Source: AB-137-C09 sp964458185 (GTDB taxonomy: Bacteria; Pseudomonadota; Zetaproteobacteria; Mariprofundales; Mariprofundaceae). From it: DNA of 64,000 nucleotides. This document shows, one piece after another, positions 26,904-34,363 of this stretch. The stretch's first letter is position 1. Every line of letters begins with the position of its first letter. The stretch covers positions 11,412 through 75,411 of the forward strand of contig CAYWFG010000007.1 of the NCBI GenBank assembly GCA_964458185.1, given 5' to 3'. The position numbers and the translations under genes were made by a program. The notes under the pieces are model-generated. The model was given only the letters and a program-made list of their open reading frames with translations. It made no database searches and was not told the DNA's origin.

Positions 26904-28253
26904 TTACAAAATATAACGCGATAAATCTTCATCTTCGGCAACCTCACCAAGCTGCTGTTGCACATAAGCTGCATCGACAGCGAGTTGAATACCTGTGCAT
27001 TCTGCCGCATTGTAGCTGATGTCTTCCAGCACCCGCTCTAGCAAGGTATGCAAACGTCTGGCACCAATATTTTCTGTTTTTTCATTGATCTGTACGGCAA
27101 GTCGCGCAATCTCGGCAATACCATCTTCAGTAAAATCAATAATGACGTTTTCAGTTTGTAGCAATGCTTCGTATTGACGGGTTAATGATGCTTCAGGTTC
27201 TACTAAGATGCGGCGAAAATCATCTTCTAGCAATGCTTTTAAATGTACCCGAATAGGAAAGCGACCTTGCAATTCAGGAATCAAATCAGAAGGTTTTGCC
27301 ACATGAAATGCACCCGAGGCAATAAATAAAATATGATCGGTATTGATCGTGCCATGCCGTGTACTCACGCTGGTGCCTTCGACCAAGGGCAATAAATCAC
27401 GTTGCACACCCTCACGGGATACATTGCCTTCGTTACCGCCTGCGCGATGGGTCACTTTATCAATTTCATCAATAAATACGATACCACTGTTTTGCGCACG
27501 AGACCGTGCTTCTTCATGAATGCGATCATTATCAATCAAGCAATCAGCTTCTTGTTGCTCTAACACACGACGGGCATCGACGACATTCATACGCTTCTTT
27601 TTAGCTTGGTTGCCACCAAGAATACTGCCAAACATGGCTTTGATATCAATATCATCGCCCCCGCCTTGACCTGGGAACATTTGCATCATGGGCATGGCAG
27701 GTGTTTCGCGCACTTCGATTTCGACTTGGCGTTGATTGAGTGAACCTTGTTGCAGTTTTTGGCGCATTTTTTCACGGGTTTTGCACTGCCCCTCGCCTGT
27801 TTGGGCTGGTGCAATATTGGTGGTGTTATCCACCGCATGAGGAATCAATATATCAAGCAAGCGTTCTTCGGCGGCAGCTACGGCTTTTTCTTTGACCCGT
27901 TGCACATGTTCTTCTCGCACGATACCAATCGCAGCATCCAATAGATCGCGGATGATCGACTCTACATCGCGCCCAACGTAGCCAACTTCAGTGTATTTGG
28001 TTGCTTCAACCTTGATGAAAGGCGCATGCGCCAAACGCGCCAATCGACGGGCAATTTCTGTTTTCCCCACGCCTGTGGGACCAATCATCAGAATGTTTTT
28101 TGGGGTTATTTCTTCACAAAGGGGGGATAACACCTGTTGCCTGCGCCAACGGTTACGCAGCGCAATGGCAACTGCCCGTTTGGCATCGTGTTGCCCCACG
28201 ATATAACGATCCAGTTCAGCCACAATATGGCGTGGGGTTAATTCAGTTGTCAC
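26904..28253 (-). CDS. hslU: ATP-dependent protease ATPase subunit HslU (ClpY)
   Basis: 449 aa AAA+ unfoldase that feeds HslV. N-terminal TPRHIVAELDRYIVGQHDAK; Walker A GPTGVGKTEI followed by the pore loop GYVGRDVESI; I-domain about 110-240 with PMMQMFPGQGGGDD; Walker B GIVFIDEID; sensor 2 region ENIGARRLHTLLERV; the C-terminus ends DEDLSRYIL, the tail that docks into HslV. The start overlaps the end of hslV by 11 bases. Confidence 0.96.
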   Translation of the reverse strand: MTTELTPRHIVAELDRYIVGQHDAKRAVAIALRNRWRRQQVLSPLCEEITPKNILMIGPTGVGKTEIARRLARLAHAPFIKVEATKYTEVGYVGRDVESIIRDLLDAAIGIVREEHVQRVKEKAVAAAEERLLDILIPHAVDNTTNIAPAQTGEGQCKTREKMRQKLQQGSLNQRQVEIEVRETPAMPMMQMFPGQGGGDDIDIKAMFGSILGGNQAKKKRMNVVDARRVLEQQEADCLIDNDRIHEEARSRAQNSGIVFIDEIDKVTHRAGGNEGNVSREGVQRDLLPLVEGTSVSTRHGTINTDHILFIASGAFHVAKPSDLIPELQGRFPIRVHLKALLEDDFRRILVEPEASLTRQYEALLQTENVIIDFTEDGIAEIARLAVQINEKTENIGARRLHTLLERVLEDISYNAAECTGIQLAVDAAYVQQQLGEVAEDEDLSRYIL

Positions 28254-28785
28254 GATGATACTCCAGCGTTTCGACGCGAATATGGGTGTTGGTATAAATA
28301 CATATATTGGCAGCTACAGCCATGCTTTCTTGCACGATTTCAGCGGACGTTAAATCAGAATGGCGTACCAGCGCAGTCGCAGCAGCGCGGGCATAGCCAC
28401 CACCTGAACCAATAGCTGCGACATCTTCATCGGGCTCTAGCACATCGCCATTGCCTGAAATAATCAGTGTGCGTTCATGGTCGGCAATAATCATCATCGC
28501 TTCAAGTTTACGCAAGTAACGATCCGTGCGCCAATCTTTTGCCAAGGCTACTGCGGCACGGGTTAAGTTATCGCTGTGTTCATCCAGTTTATTTTCAAAG
28601 CGTTCAAATAAATTCATGGCATCTGCTGTTGAGCCTGCAAAGCCACTGAGTATAGTATGGTTACGAATACTGCGAACTTTACGCGCGCCATGTTTGATCA
28701 CGGTATCGCCCAGCGTCACCTGACCATCGCCAGCGATACTGACGCAATGACCTTTTCGCACACAACAAATGGTTGTTCCTCGCAT
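28243..28785 (-). CDS. hslV: ATP-dependent protease peptidase subunit HslV (ClpQ)
   Basis: 180 aa, Ntn-hydrolase proteasome-like peptidase. The chain starts MRGTTICCVRKG. The catalytic Thr is therefore at position 4, so a three-residue MRG leader must be removed, unlike the MTT start of E. coli HslV but as in several other bacteria. Other landmarks: SIAGDGQVTLGDTVIKH, SGFAGSTADAMNLFERFE and AAIGSGGGYARAAATAL. AGGGAG lies about 9 bases upstream of the ATG. Confidence 0.95.
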   Translation of the reverse strand: MRGTTICCVRKGHCVSIAGDGQVTLGDTVIKHGARKVRSIRNHTILSGFAGSTADAMNLFERFENKLDEHSDNLTRAAVALAKDWRTDRYLRKLEAMMIIADHERTLIISGNGDVLEPDEDVAAIGSGGGYARAAATALVRHSDLTSAEIVQESMAVAANICIYTNTHIRVETLEYHRDN

Positions 28786-28802
28786 GATGACTGACTCCCT
28801 AG

Positions 28803-28808
28803 ATTATA
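28803..28808 (-). promoter_or_regulatory. -10 element upstream of hslV
   Basis: A perfect TATAAT on the minus strand, 18 bases upstream of the hslV ATG, giving a short leader that holds the ribosome binding site. No matching -35 is seen at normal spacing and no clear heat-shock (sigma-32) consensus, so an activator or a divergent -35 would be needed. Confidence 0.35.
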
Positions 28809-28869
28809 GCGCGTTGCAGTCTACCGCCGAGTTACAGAGAGGCTAATGTTTCATCACCACAGGTATTCT

Positions 28870-30033
28870 TTAGGTGTTATTTTTTTCACTCAAGCGAAGC
28901 AAGCGATCCGTCAATTGATGGCGTAAAGATTCATGGGTACGGTAATAAGCGCGGTAATCTTCTTCTGACCAGCAAAGAAGTTGCACGTCAGAGATCGCAC
29001 GTACTGTCACTTTACGTCTATTTTCTAAAATACCCAACTCACCCACAACAGAATGGGCTTTAGCGGTATAAAGCAATGATTCCCGATTCTTGGTGACGGT
29101 ATTAATGGACAACCACCCTAAAATCACAATATAAAAATTCAGTGCATGATGCTCACCTACGGTGCATAAAGTTTCGCCACCTGCAAGTTTTACCACCGTC
29201 ATCTTTTCTGCAATATCGCGTCGTTCAGTTACCGACAATTCGCGAAAAAAAGGTGATTGAGCGACTTGCCGTTCAGCAAGATGACTATCATAATAATTCT
29301 GCAAATGTGCTTTTACACTGGGGTATTGATCGGTAATGCTGTGCAATGCCTGATACGATAAGGTATACACTTCTGTTTCATCAATGGCGATTAAATCTGC
29401 GGTTCGTTCTTTTGTACCAATCAAAAAAGGTGTTTCACCGACCACACCACCAGCTTCGGTAAGAATCAAGCCATAACGTGTACCATCGTCTTCTTCAACC
29501 CAAGGTTGAAGCGCGCCTTTGACGACAATGAAAATCACATCCGCTTCATCCCCTTGCCGCACAACCACATCACCATCATTAAAACACACCCGTTTTAATG
29601 ATGTGAGCAAGCTGGTAAAAGAATCGCTGTCTACATGACGAAACATAGGGTTCTCATGAAATACAAAGGTCAATCGGTCTTGCTGATGCAAAAAAGGAAG
29701 GCTGACTTCAGTCGAAAGGTCTTTGGTACGGCAAAGATGATAAAGTTCTCGCCCAATCATCGTTCCACGGGGGCAGAGTGTGTAGTATTCTGAGATGGCA
29801 TGCATTCCTTGCTGTATCTTGCCTTGTTCAATACAAATACGCGCAATATTGGCATAATGCTGTGCTGCTTGCTCATCGGCACCAACTTTTTTACTCATAT
29901 CAGCAGCAAGCTGAGCACAAGCTATATTATGGGGTTCTAATTTTGTTAAGGTATTAAGCGAGTCCGCAGCCATAATGAAGTCACCACGTCGCACGGCAAA
30001 TTTTACTTTTTGTTGATGTTGTTCTTTAATCAT
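28870..30033 (-). CDS. Second TPR protein with two cyclic-nucleotide-binding domains
   Basis: 387 aa with the same layout as the protein at 3843-5066: N-terminal helical repeats (RRGDFIMAADSLNTLTKLEP, then AAQHYANIARICIEQGKI), cNMP domain 1 at about 128-240 and domain 2 at about 250-365. Domain 1 keeps the phosphate-binding pattern VVGETPFLIGTKERTADL; domain 2 reads VVGELGILENRRKVTVRA. There is no helix-turn-helix or enzyme domain, so it is a sensor or scaffold rather than a Crp regulator. It lies downstream of no obvious partner and is divergent from a short RlpA gene. The cellular role is unknown. Confidence 0.82.
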   Translation of the reverse strand: MIKEQHQQKVKFAVRRGDFIMAADSLNTLTKLEPHNIACAQLAADMSKKVGADEQAAQHYANIARICIEQGKIQQGMHAISEYYTLCPRGTMIGRELYHLCRTKDLSTEVSLPFLHQQDRLTFVFHENPMFRHVDSDSFTSLLTSLKRVCFNDGDVVVRQGDEADVIFIVVKGALQPWVEEDDGTRYGLILTEAGGVVGETPFLIGTKERTADLIAIDETEVYTLSYQALHSITDQYPSVKAHLQNYYDSHLAERQVAQSPFFRELSVTERRDIAEKMTVVKLAGGETLCTVGEHHALNFYIVILGWLSINTVTKNRESLLYTAKAHSVVGELGILENRRKVTVRAISDVQLLCWSEEDYRAYYRTHESLRHQLTDRLLRLSEKNNT

Positions 30034-30087
30034 TGTACTGTACCTTTATGTTTTTCGGCATCATAATGAAAAAAACTGTTTTCAACA

Positions 30088-30099
30088 TGACAAAAGTCA
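30088..30099. promoter_or_regulatory. TGAC-N4-GTCA palindrome in a divergent promoter region
   Basis: A 12-bp dyad, TGACAAAAGTCA, sits in the 100-bp gap between the minus-strand double-cNMP gene (start 30033) and the plus-strand RlpA gene (start 30134). It could be an operator for either gene; no regulator is assigned, and it is too short to exclude chance. Confidence 0.25.
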
Positions 30100-30133
30100 C
30101 AACCACCCCATCATAACAAAGGAGTTAAAACAC

Positions 30134-30682
30134 ATGCTCGATGTTTTTCCATGCCGTCACCAAACGGTTTACTACCTTGGGTTCATACTATTAATTCTTA
30201 GTACGCTACCATCTTGTGGCTCTCGTCCCTTACCGCCACAATACAGCGAAGCAAGGTTTGCTTCAAGACCAGCCTTATCAAACAGTGTTTGCGGTACGCC
30301 TTACCCGATTTCTTTTGCCATGCAACAACGCATGCAGCGACCGTATAAGTTCAATGGAAAAACCTTTTATCCAATCAAAAATATAGCTGGTTTTCAACAA
30401 GAAGGGATTGCTGTATGGTATGGTATTCCCTTTCAGGGGAAAACGACAGCCAGCGGTGAAATTTTTGACCGCAATAACATGACAACATCTCATCCAACAC
30501 TGCCCATGAATACCTGTATCAAAGTCACCAATTTAGCCAATGGCTATTGGCTAGTATTGCGAGTAAACGACCGAGGTCCTTTCAATGATAACAGAATACT
30601 TGATGTGTCTGAGGCTGCGGCACGATTTTTAGGCTTTCTGGCTGAAGGAACAGCAGAAGTGCGCCTTGAGGTGTTGCCTTAA
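30134..30682 (+). CDS. Short RlpA-like DPBB lipoprotein
   Basis: 182 aa. The signal peptide ends in a lipobox (LGFILLILSTLPSCGS), and one double-psi beta-barrel domain occupies about 90-182, with GIAVWYGIPFQGKTTASGE, TTSHPTLPMNTCIKVTN and VNDRGPFNDNRILDVSEAAA. It lacks SPOR domains, unlike the RlpA at 17985-19226, so it should not be targeted to denuded septal glycan in the same way. AAAGGAG lies about 9 bases before the ATG. It ends 2 bases from the convergent sensor kinase gene. Confidence 0.88.
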   Translation: MLDVFPCRHQTVYYLGFILLILSTLPSCGSRPLPPQYSEARFASRPALSNSVCGTPYPISFAMQQRMQRPYKFNGKTFYPIKNIAGFQQEGIAVWYGIPFQGKTTASGEIFDRNNMTTSHPTLPMNTCIKVTNLANGYWLVLRVNDRGPFNDNRILDVSEAAARFLGFLAEGTAEVRLEVLP

Positions 30683-30684
30683 CA

Positions 30685-32520
30685 TCACCCATGTATAGGT
30701 AAGCACACAATGATACGGGTTCCTTGATCTGATGATACTACCTCTAACTCTGCGCCAATGCGCTTGCTCCGCTCTTGCATGTGACCCATCCCCCGCCCTA
30801 CAAGTGCATTGTTAATGCCGCAGCCATCATCAGCAACCTCAACCACCATGCCCCCTGAACGCTGGCACACAGCCAAGCGCAGTTGAATATTGCTAGCATG
30901 GGCATGACGCAACGCATTGGTGATGGCTTCTTGCACGATGCGCAAAGTGTTCAAGCTTACTTTGTAACTTAAACCTTTGGTATTGACATCAGGGCTGATA
31001 TCCCATGCCAGAGCGACCCCATGCGCTTTTAACTGCGATGCCAAACGCATACGCAACATACCCAACAAGCTGCTTAAGTCACGACCATCTTCGTCCAGTG
31101 AATCAATCACTAAGCGAAGATCCAATAAGGCATCTTGTAGCGTTTGTTTTAATGCTAGGCTTTCTTCTTTTTTGTCTACCAGCGCGATAGCAGAAATTAA
31201 CTGCCCGCCAATGCCATCGTGCAATTCTTGCAAAATGCGTTCACGCTCATGCTCGATGAGTTGCTTGTCTTCTAGCGCTTTACATTGATCATGTTTGGCT
31301 TCTAATGCTGCGGTGGCTTGAACGACCTTTTGTTGCAACTCAACAGCAAATTGATCGGAGCGTTTATGCAACTGCACAAAATGATGCACCAAAAAACCAC
31401 TGATCACCATCAACATCAAAGGCTCGCCCAAGGGCATATAATAATGATCGTTATTGGCTGTACCATTGATCAATTGCAACCAATCGTGAATAGACAGTAG
31501 CACATCCACCAGCAAGGCTGCCAGCGGTAATAATAACCAATGATTTTTTTGCTGAAACCATGTTTTCAACAATAACCACGATACATAAGCACCAATACCA
31601 ATAAAAACGGTATGATTGGTATTAAAGCCTTCCATCATCCATGCTTCAGGCAAGAAAAATAACGCGACCATGGAGACAAAAAGATACAGTGTTGCATACC
31701 ATTCAAGCCGTTGCCGCTTAAGCTTCAACCACCTATGGGTAAAAAACATCAGACATAATGCAAACCCATCAATAGAAAAATGAAACGCCCATTCCCATAA
31801 ATGACGCGATACAGGAATATGTTGAATAAAGTGATTGGATAAATAAAATGCTGATAAAAAGTTTGCCAAAGAAAACCATAAAAACATCTGCTCTCGGCGT
31901 AAGTACCAAAACAAGAACATCGCCAAACCTAACGCTACCGTCATGGAGCAAGAAATGATCGTGGTTGAGATAAAAAAACGATAATGCCATCGGTAATCGT
32001 TCTTTAGCGCCCTTGCATGACCAACATAAACACGACCAAGCCCACCACCACTATTCATATAAGCTTTCACATGAATAACGATATGATTCACCCCATCATG
32101 CAACACCCCTTCAGGAATCATAAAAAACAAAGGGCGATTCCAGTTTCTTGCCATCGGTTCTTTAAACGTACCACCACCATTGAGCAATGCACCATTAATA
32201 TAGACAGCAGTATTCATATTCAAACGGGGTAAATAAATCGCATAGGCTTGATCAAGACTTGGATCGGGCGTGTAGTGGATATGGTACCAACCATGCCTAG
32301 CGTGGATAGCATTGGTATTATCCCAGTTGTGGGGCAAAGTAATCGCATCCCAGTTTGTTGCTGATGGTTCTTCACGCTGACGTTGTAGATCAGCATAGGC
32401 ATCAGCGATAAACATGGCTTGGTGCATCTGGTATGCAGCAATCGAATGGGTATTGATGGCATTGGCAGGGCAGGCAGCGCACGCAATAAAAACAAGCGTA
32501 AAAAAAAACTTTACTAACAT
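30685..32520 (-). CDS. Sensor histidine kinase with extracellular carbohydrate-binding-like domain and 7TM region
   Basis: About 611 aa. Signal peptide (LVKFFFTLVFIACAACPANA); periplasmic jelly-roll-like domain (about 45-165) with ITLPHNWDNTN and VYINGALLNGGGTFKEP; seven hydrophobic segments (about 180-370), the 7TMR-DISM layout; coiled coil; then a HisKA_3-type phosphoacceptor (LQELHDGIGGQLISAIALV) and a HATPase with NALRHAHASN and EVADDGCGINN. This is a NarL-partner type kinase, yet no response regulator is adjacent. The ATG at 32520 is chosen because GGAGG lies 8 bases upstream and it directly precedes the signal peptide; the open frame extends to 32586. Confidence 0.87.
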   Translation of the reverse strand: MLVKFFFTLVFIACAACPANAINTHSIAAYQMHQAMFIADAYADLQRQREEPSATNWDAITLPHNWDNTNAIHARHGWYHIHYTPDPSLDQAYAIYLPRLNMNTAVYINGALLNGGGTFKEPMARNWNRPLFFMIPEGVLHDGVNHIVIHVKAYMNSGGGLGRVYVGHARALKNDYRWHYRFFISTTIISCSMTVALGLAMFLFWYLRREQMFLWFSLANFLSAFYLSNHFIQHIPVSRHLWEWAFHFSIDGFALCLMFFTHRWLKLKRQRLEWYATLYLFVSMVALFFLPEAWMMEGFNTNHTVFIGIGAYVSWLLLKTWFQQKNHWLLLPLAALLVDVLLSIHDWLQLINGTANNDHYYMPLGEPLMLMVISGFLVHHFVQLHKRSDQFAVELQQKVVQATAALEAKHDQCKALEDKQLIEHERERILQELHDGIGGQLISAIALVDKKEESLALKQTLQDALLDLRLVIDSLDEDGRDLSSLLGMLRMRLASQLKAHGVALAWDISPDVNTKGLSYKVSLNTLRIVQEAITNALRHAHASNIQLRLAVCQRSGGMVVEVADDGCGINNALVGRGMGHMQERSKRIGAELEVVSSDQGTRIIVCLPIHG

Positions 32521-32540
32521 TGCCATAACCTCCATCCCAT

Positions 32541-32579
32541 ATAAAATAAAACCAGAGCCTCGGATGAAGCTCTGGTTTT
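32541..32579 (-). terminator. Intrinsic terminator or attenuator before the sensor kinase
   Basis: An 11-bp perfect stem (AAAACCAGAGC, 32548-32558, with GCTCTGGTTTT, 32569-32579) and a 10-base loop. Read on the minus strand it is followed by TTTTATTTTAT, so it should stop transcripts coming from the TPR/barrel operon. It stands only 27 bases from the kinase ATG at 32520. Any promoter upstream of it would need read-through, so it may act as an attenuator. The A/T-rich arms also make it partly bidirectional. Confidence 0.7.
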
Positions 32580-32838
32580 GTATCAAGAAACCATTGAAGT
32601 AACCACGCTTTGCCCAGACATGGTTACAAATAAAGTGAACTACGGTGTTGCCTCACCGCATGTGTATCAATTTACCTCAATTATTCTCCTGCTTTTGCTG
32701 TTTTCACACAACACACTTCTTTCATCCGTTGCTCGCATGAACAACCGATGGGCGAATGATAGGACATTGTTTGAGTAAACATATCACAAAGTCTTGGGAT
32801 TGACTTTTATTATTTTTATGCATCCATCCAAAAAACAC
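32580..32838. other. Intergenic leader region between the TPR gene and the sensor kinase
   Basis: Together with the terminator, this makes a gap of 318 bases without a confident gene. On the minus strand it holds: a 33-codon Cys-rich frame (32681-32782) with no good ribosome binding site; a 12-codon frame MSGQSVVTSMVS (32583-32621); a stem GTAACCA/TGGTTAC (32599-32627); and TGGTTT, which could pair with AAACCA of the terminator's first arm. A plus-strand frame from 32578 to 32778 looks spurious. Confidence 0.4.
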
Positions 32839-33459
32839 TTATTCTGCTGGCGTTTTTAAAAACCGCATCGCCTCAACATGGGTAGGGAAACGAATCAATA
32901 CCCGCGCATAAACATCGCCTGCCTTTTTGCGTTTGCCTTGCCATGCATAAGCCCGTGCCAAATACACCAATGCGGTGGCATCGGTAGGGTAATAAGCCGC
33001 TATATTTTTAGCATGGGTTGCCAAAGTCTCCCACTTTCGTTGCCCTTCTTCGCAAATCATTAGGCGAATATGAGCGGTATAATTAAAGGGTGATTGTGCC
33101 AACACTTGATTGAGGTAACGACTTGCCTCGCGCCAGCGTTTTTGTGCCAACAGTGGCAAGCTAATGGCAAGCCTTGCATCAATCGAGCGATTATTACGCT
33201 CTAAGGCACGTTTATAAGCGCGAATGGCATCGTTGTAATTGCCTTGCAGGTAATTCAACCAACCATAGCGTAATAAGGCAAATTCACTCGCTTTACCATG
33301 ATCCATTTGGGGTACCATAAGCGCGGCAGCTTGCTCATATTGACCATTCGCTTCCAGCGCGTACGAGGTTGCCCATTGTTGTTGAGCATTGTCAGCCATG
33401 GCGATGGTTGGCAACAACAGCACCAGTAAGCAATAGAGATATTTATGGATGAGATTCAT
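32839..33459 (-). CDS. Periplasmic TPR protein
   Basis: 206 aa with a cleavable signal peptide (LIHKYLYCLLVLLLPTIAMA) and four to five TPR-like helical pairs, e.g. LLRYGWLNYLQGNYNDAIRA, YKRALERNNRSIDARLAI, LVYLARAYAWQGKRKKAGD. TPR proteins of this kind are scaffolds; the combination of a short TPR protein with an outer-membrane barrel directly upstream (12 bases) recalls the two halves of YaiO-type proteins, here as separate genes. It is the last gene of the minus-strand run starting at 40473. Confidence 0.8.
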   Translation of the reverse strand: MNLIHKYLYCLLVLLLPTIAMADNAQQQWATSYALEANGQYEQAAALMVPQMDHGKASEFALLRYGWLNYLQGNYNDAIRAYKRALERNNRSIDARLAISLPLLAQKRWREASRYLNQVLAQSPFNYTAHIRLMICEEGQRKWETLATHAKNIAAYYPTDATALVYLARAYAWQGKRKKAGDVYARVLIRFPTHVEAMRFLKTPAE

Positions 33460-33471
33460 TAGATTTCTTTC

Positions 33472-34359
33472 TTACCACGCCACTGAAATATTGGTGTAAA
33501 CAAAACGACTGTCGTATTTATTGTTGATGGTCTGATCAATATAAGATTCTTGCCCGCCAACAATCATCCAACGCATGGTTTCAGATAATTTCCATTGCAA
33601 TGCCAACGAACCACTGCCTTGCTGAATATCAGCAAGATTATACACCGCTGCAGCATCGCCATCGACGGCATAAATACGCTCGCCACCTAAAACACCGATG
33701 CTCATTTGATCCAGTGCTAACCAATTATCAGGGGCAAACCAATGCGTCCACTTGGCATCAACGGCTGCCGTACTGCTTTTACCTTGCGAGCGCAATGCAT
33801 TGGATGAGCGAATAAAATAACCACGCAACTGCAACCAATCGGCTTGTTCATTAAAACCAAAGCCCACCGTGGGCGTAAACTGGTCAACATTCAATTGATT
33901 TTTGTAAGTAGAACGTGCATAACCAAAGTCCAAATAATAGCTTTTATCAAAATCAACGAATGAAATTTGCGGCGCAATCACACGCACACCATCGGTATTG
34001 CCCGTAACATCATTATTATTGATCAAATGACCATCCAATCGCAAGGTAAGCACACCAGGTAATGCATCAAAATAGGCTTTGTAGCGAAGACTTGCAAAAT
34101 ACGATTGTTGATTGATCGCAGGCCCTACTTTGTATTGAATATTAGTGGTATTTGCAGCCAGCGAGAAACCACCCAAATCAAGGTAATCGGCAGAAAGAAT
34201 CACCCCACTGCTGGTAATATTATTGCGTAATGTTGATTTATTGTAGGAACCATAATTCGCCTGAACGTCGGTTTTTACGTCCCAAGTGCCTTCTTCAGCA
34301 TAGCCCGTAGATGCAGCCAAAACCATCGATGCCAATGCCAACACCATATATTTTTTCAT
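33472..34359 (-). CDS. Outer-membrane beta-barrel protein (YaiO-like)
   Basis: 295 aa with a signal peptide ending ASTGYA and a body of alternating hydrophobic/polar beta strands (e.g. SYFASLRYKAYFDALPGVLT, SYYLDFGYARSTYKN). The C-terminus is FVYTNISVAW with a terminal aromatic residue, the usual BAM-recognition end of barrels. About 12-14 strands seem possible. No specific family signature is certain; similarity to the YaiO barrel is suggested by its pairing with the TPR gene. It starts 4 bases after the urea-channel fusion stop. Confidence 0.72.
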   Translation of the reverse strand: MKKYMVLALASMVLAASTGYAEEGTWDVKTDVQANYGSYNKSTLRNNITSSGVILSADYLDLGGFSLAANTTNIQYKVGPAINQQSYFASLRYKAYFDALPGVLTLRLDGHLINNNDVTGNTDGVRVIAPQISFVDFDKSYYLDFGYARSTYKNQLNVDQFTPTVGFGFNEQADWLQLRGYFIRSSNALRSQGKSSTAAVDAKWTHWFAPDNWLALDQMSIGVLGGERIYAVDGDAAAVYNLADIQQGSGSLALQWKLSETMRWMIVGGQESYIDQTINNKYDSRFVYTNISVAW

Positions 34360-34363
34360 TCAT

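Noticed and set aside
26882..27010. Longer rpiA start
   Set aside because: It would overlap the end of hslU by 107 bases and add residues unlike any RpiA N-terminus.
30134..30682. Possible truncated copy of the longer RlpA
   Set aside because: It has its own lipobox, ribosome binding site and complete DPBB domain, so it is an intact short paralogue rather than a pseudogene.
32578..32778. 66-codon plus-strand frame with a Leu-rich stretch
   Set aside because: It begins inside a terminator stem at a TTG with no ribosome binding site; there is no sign of coding.
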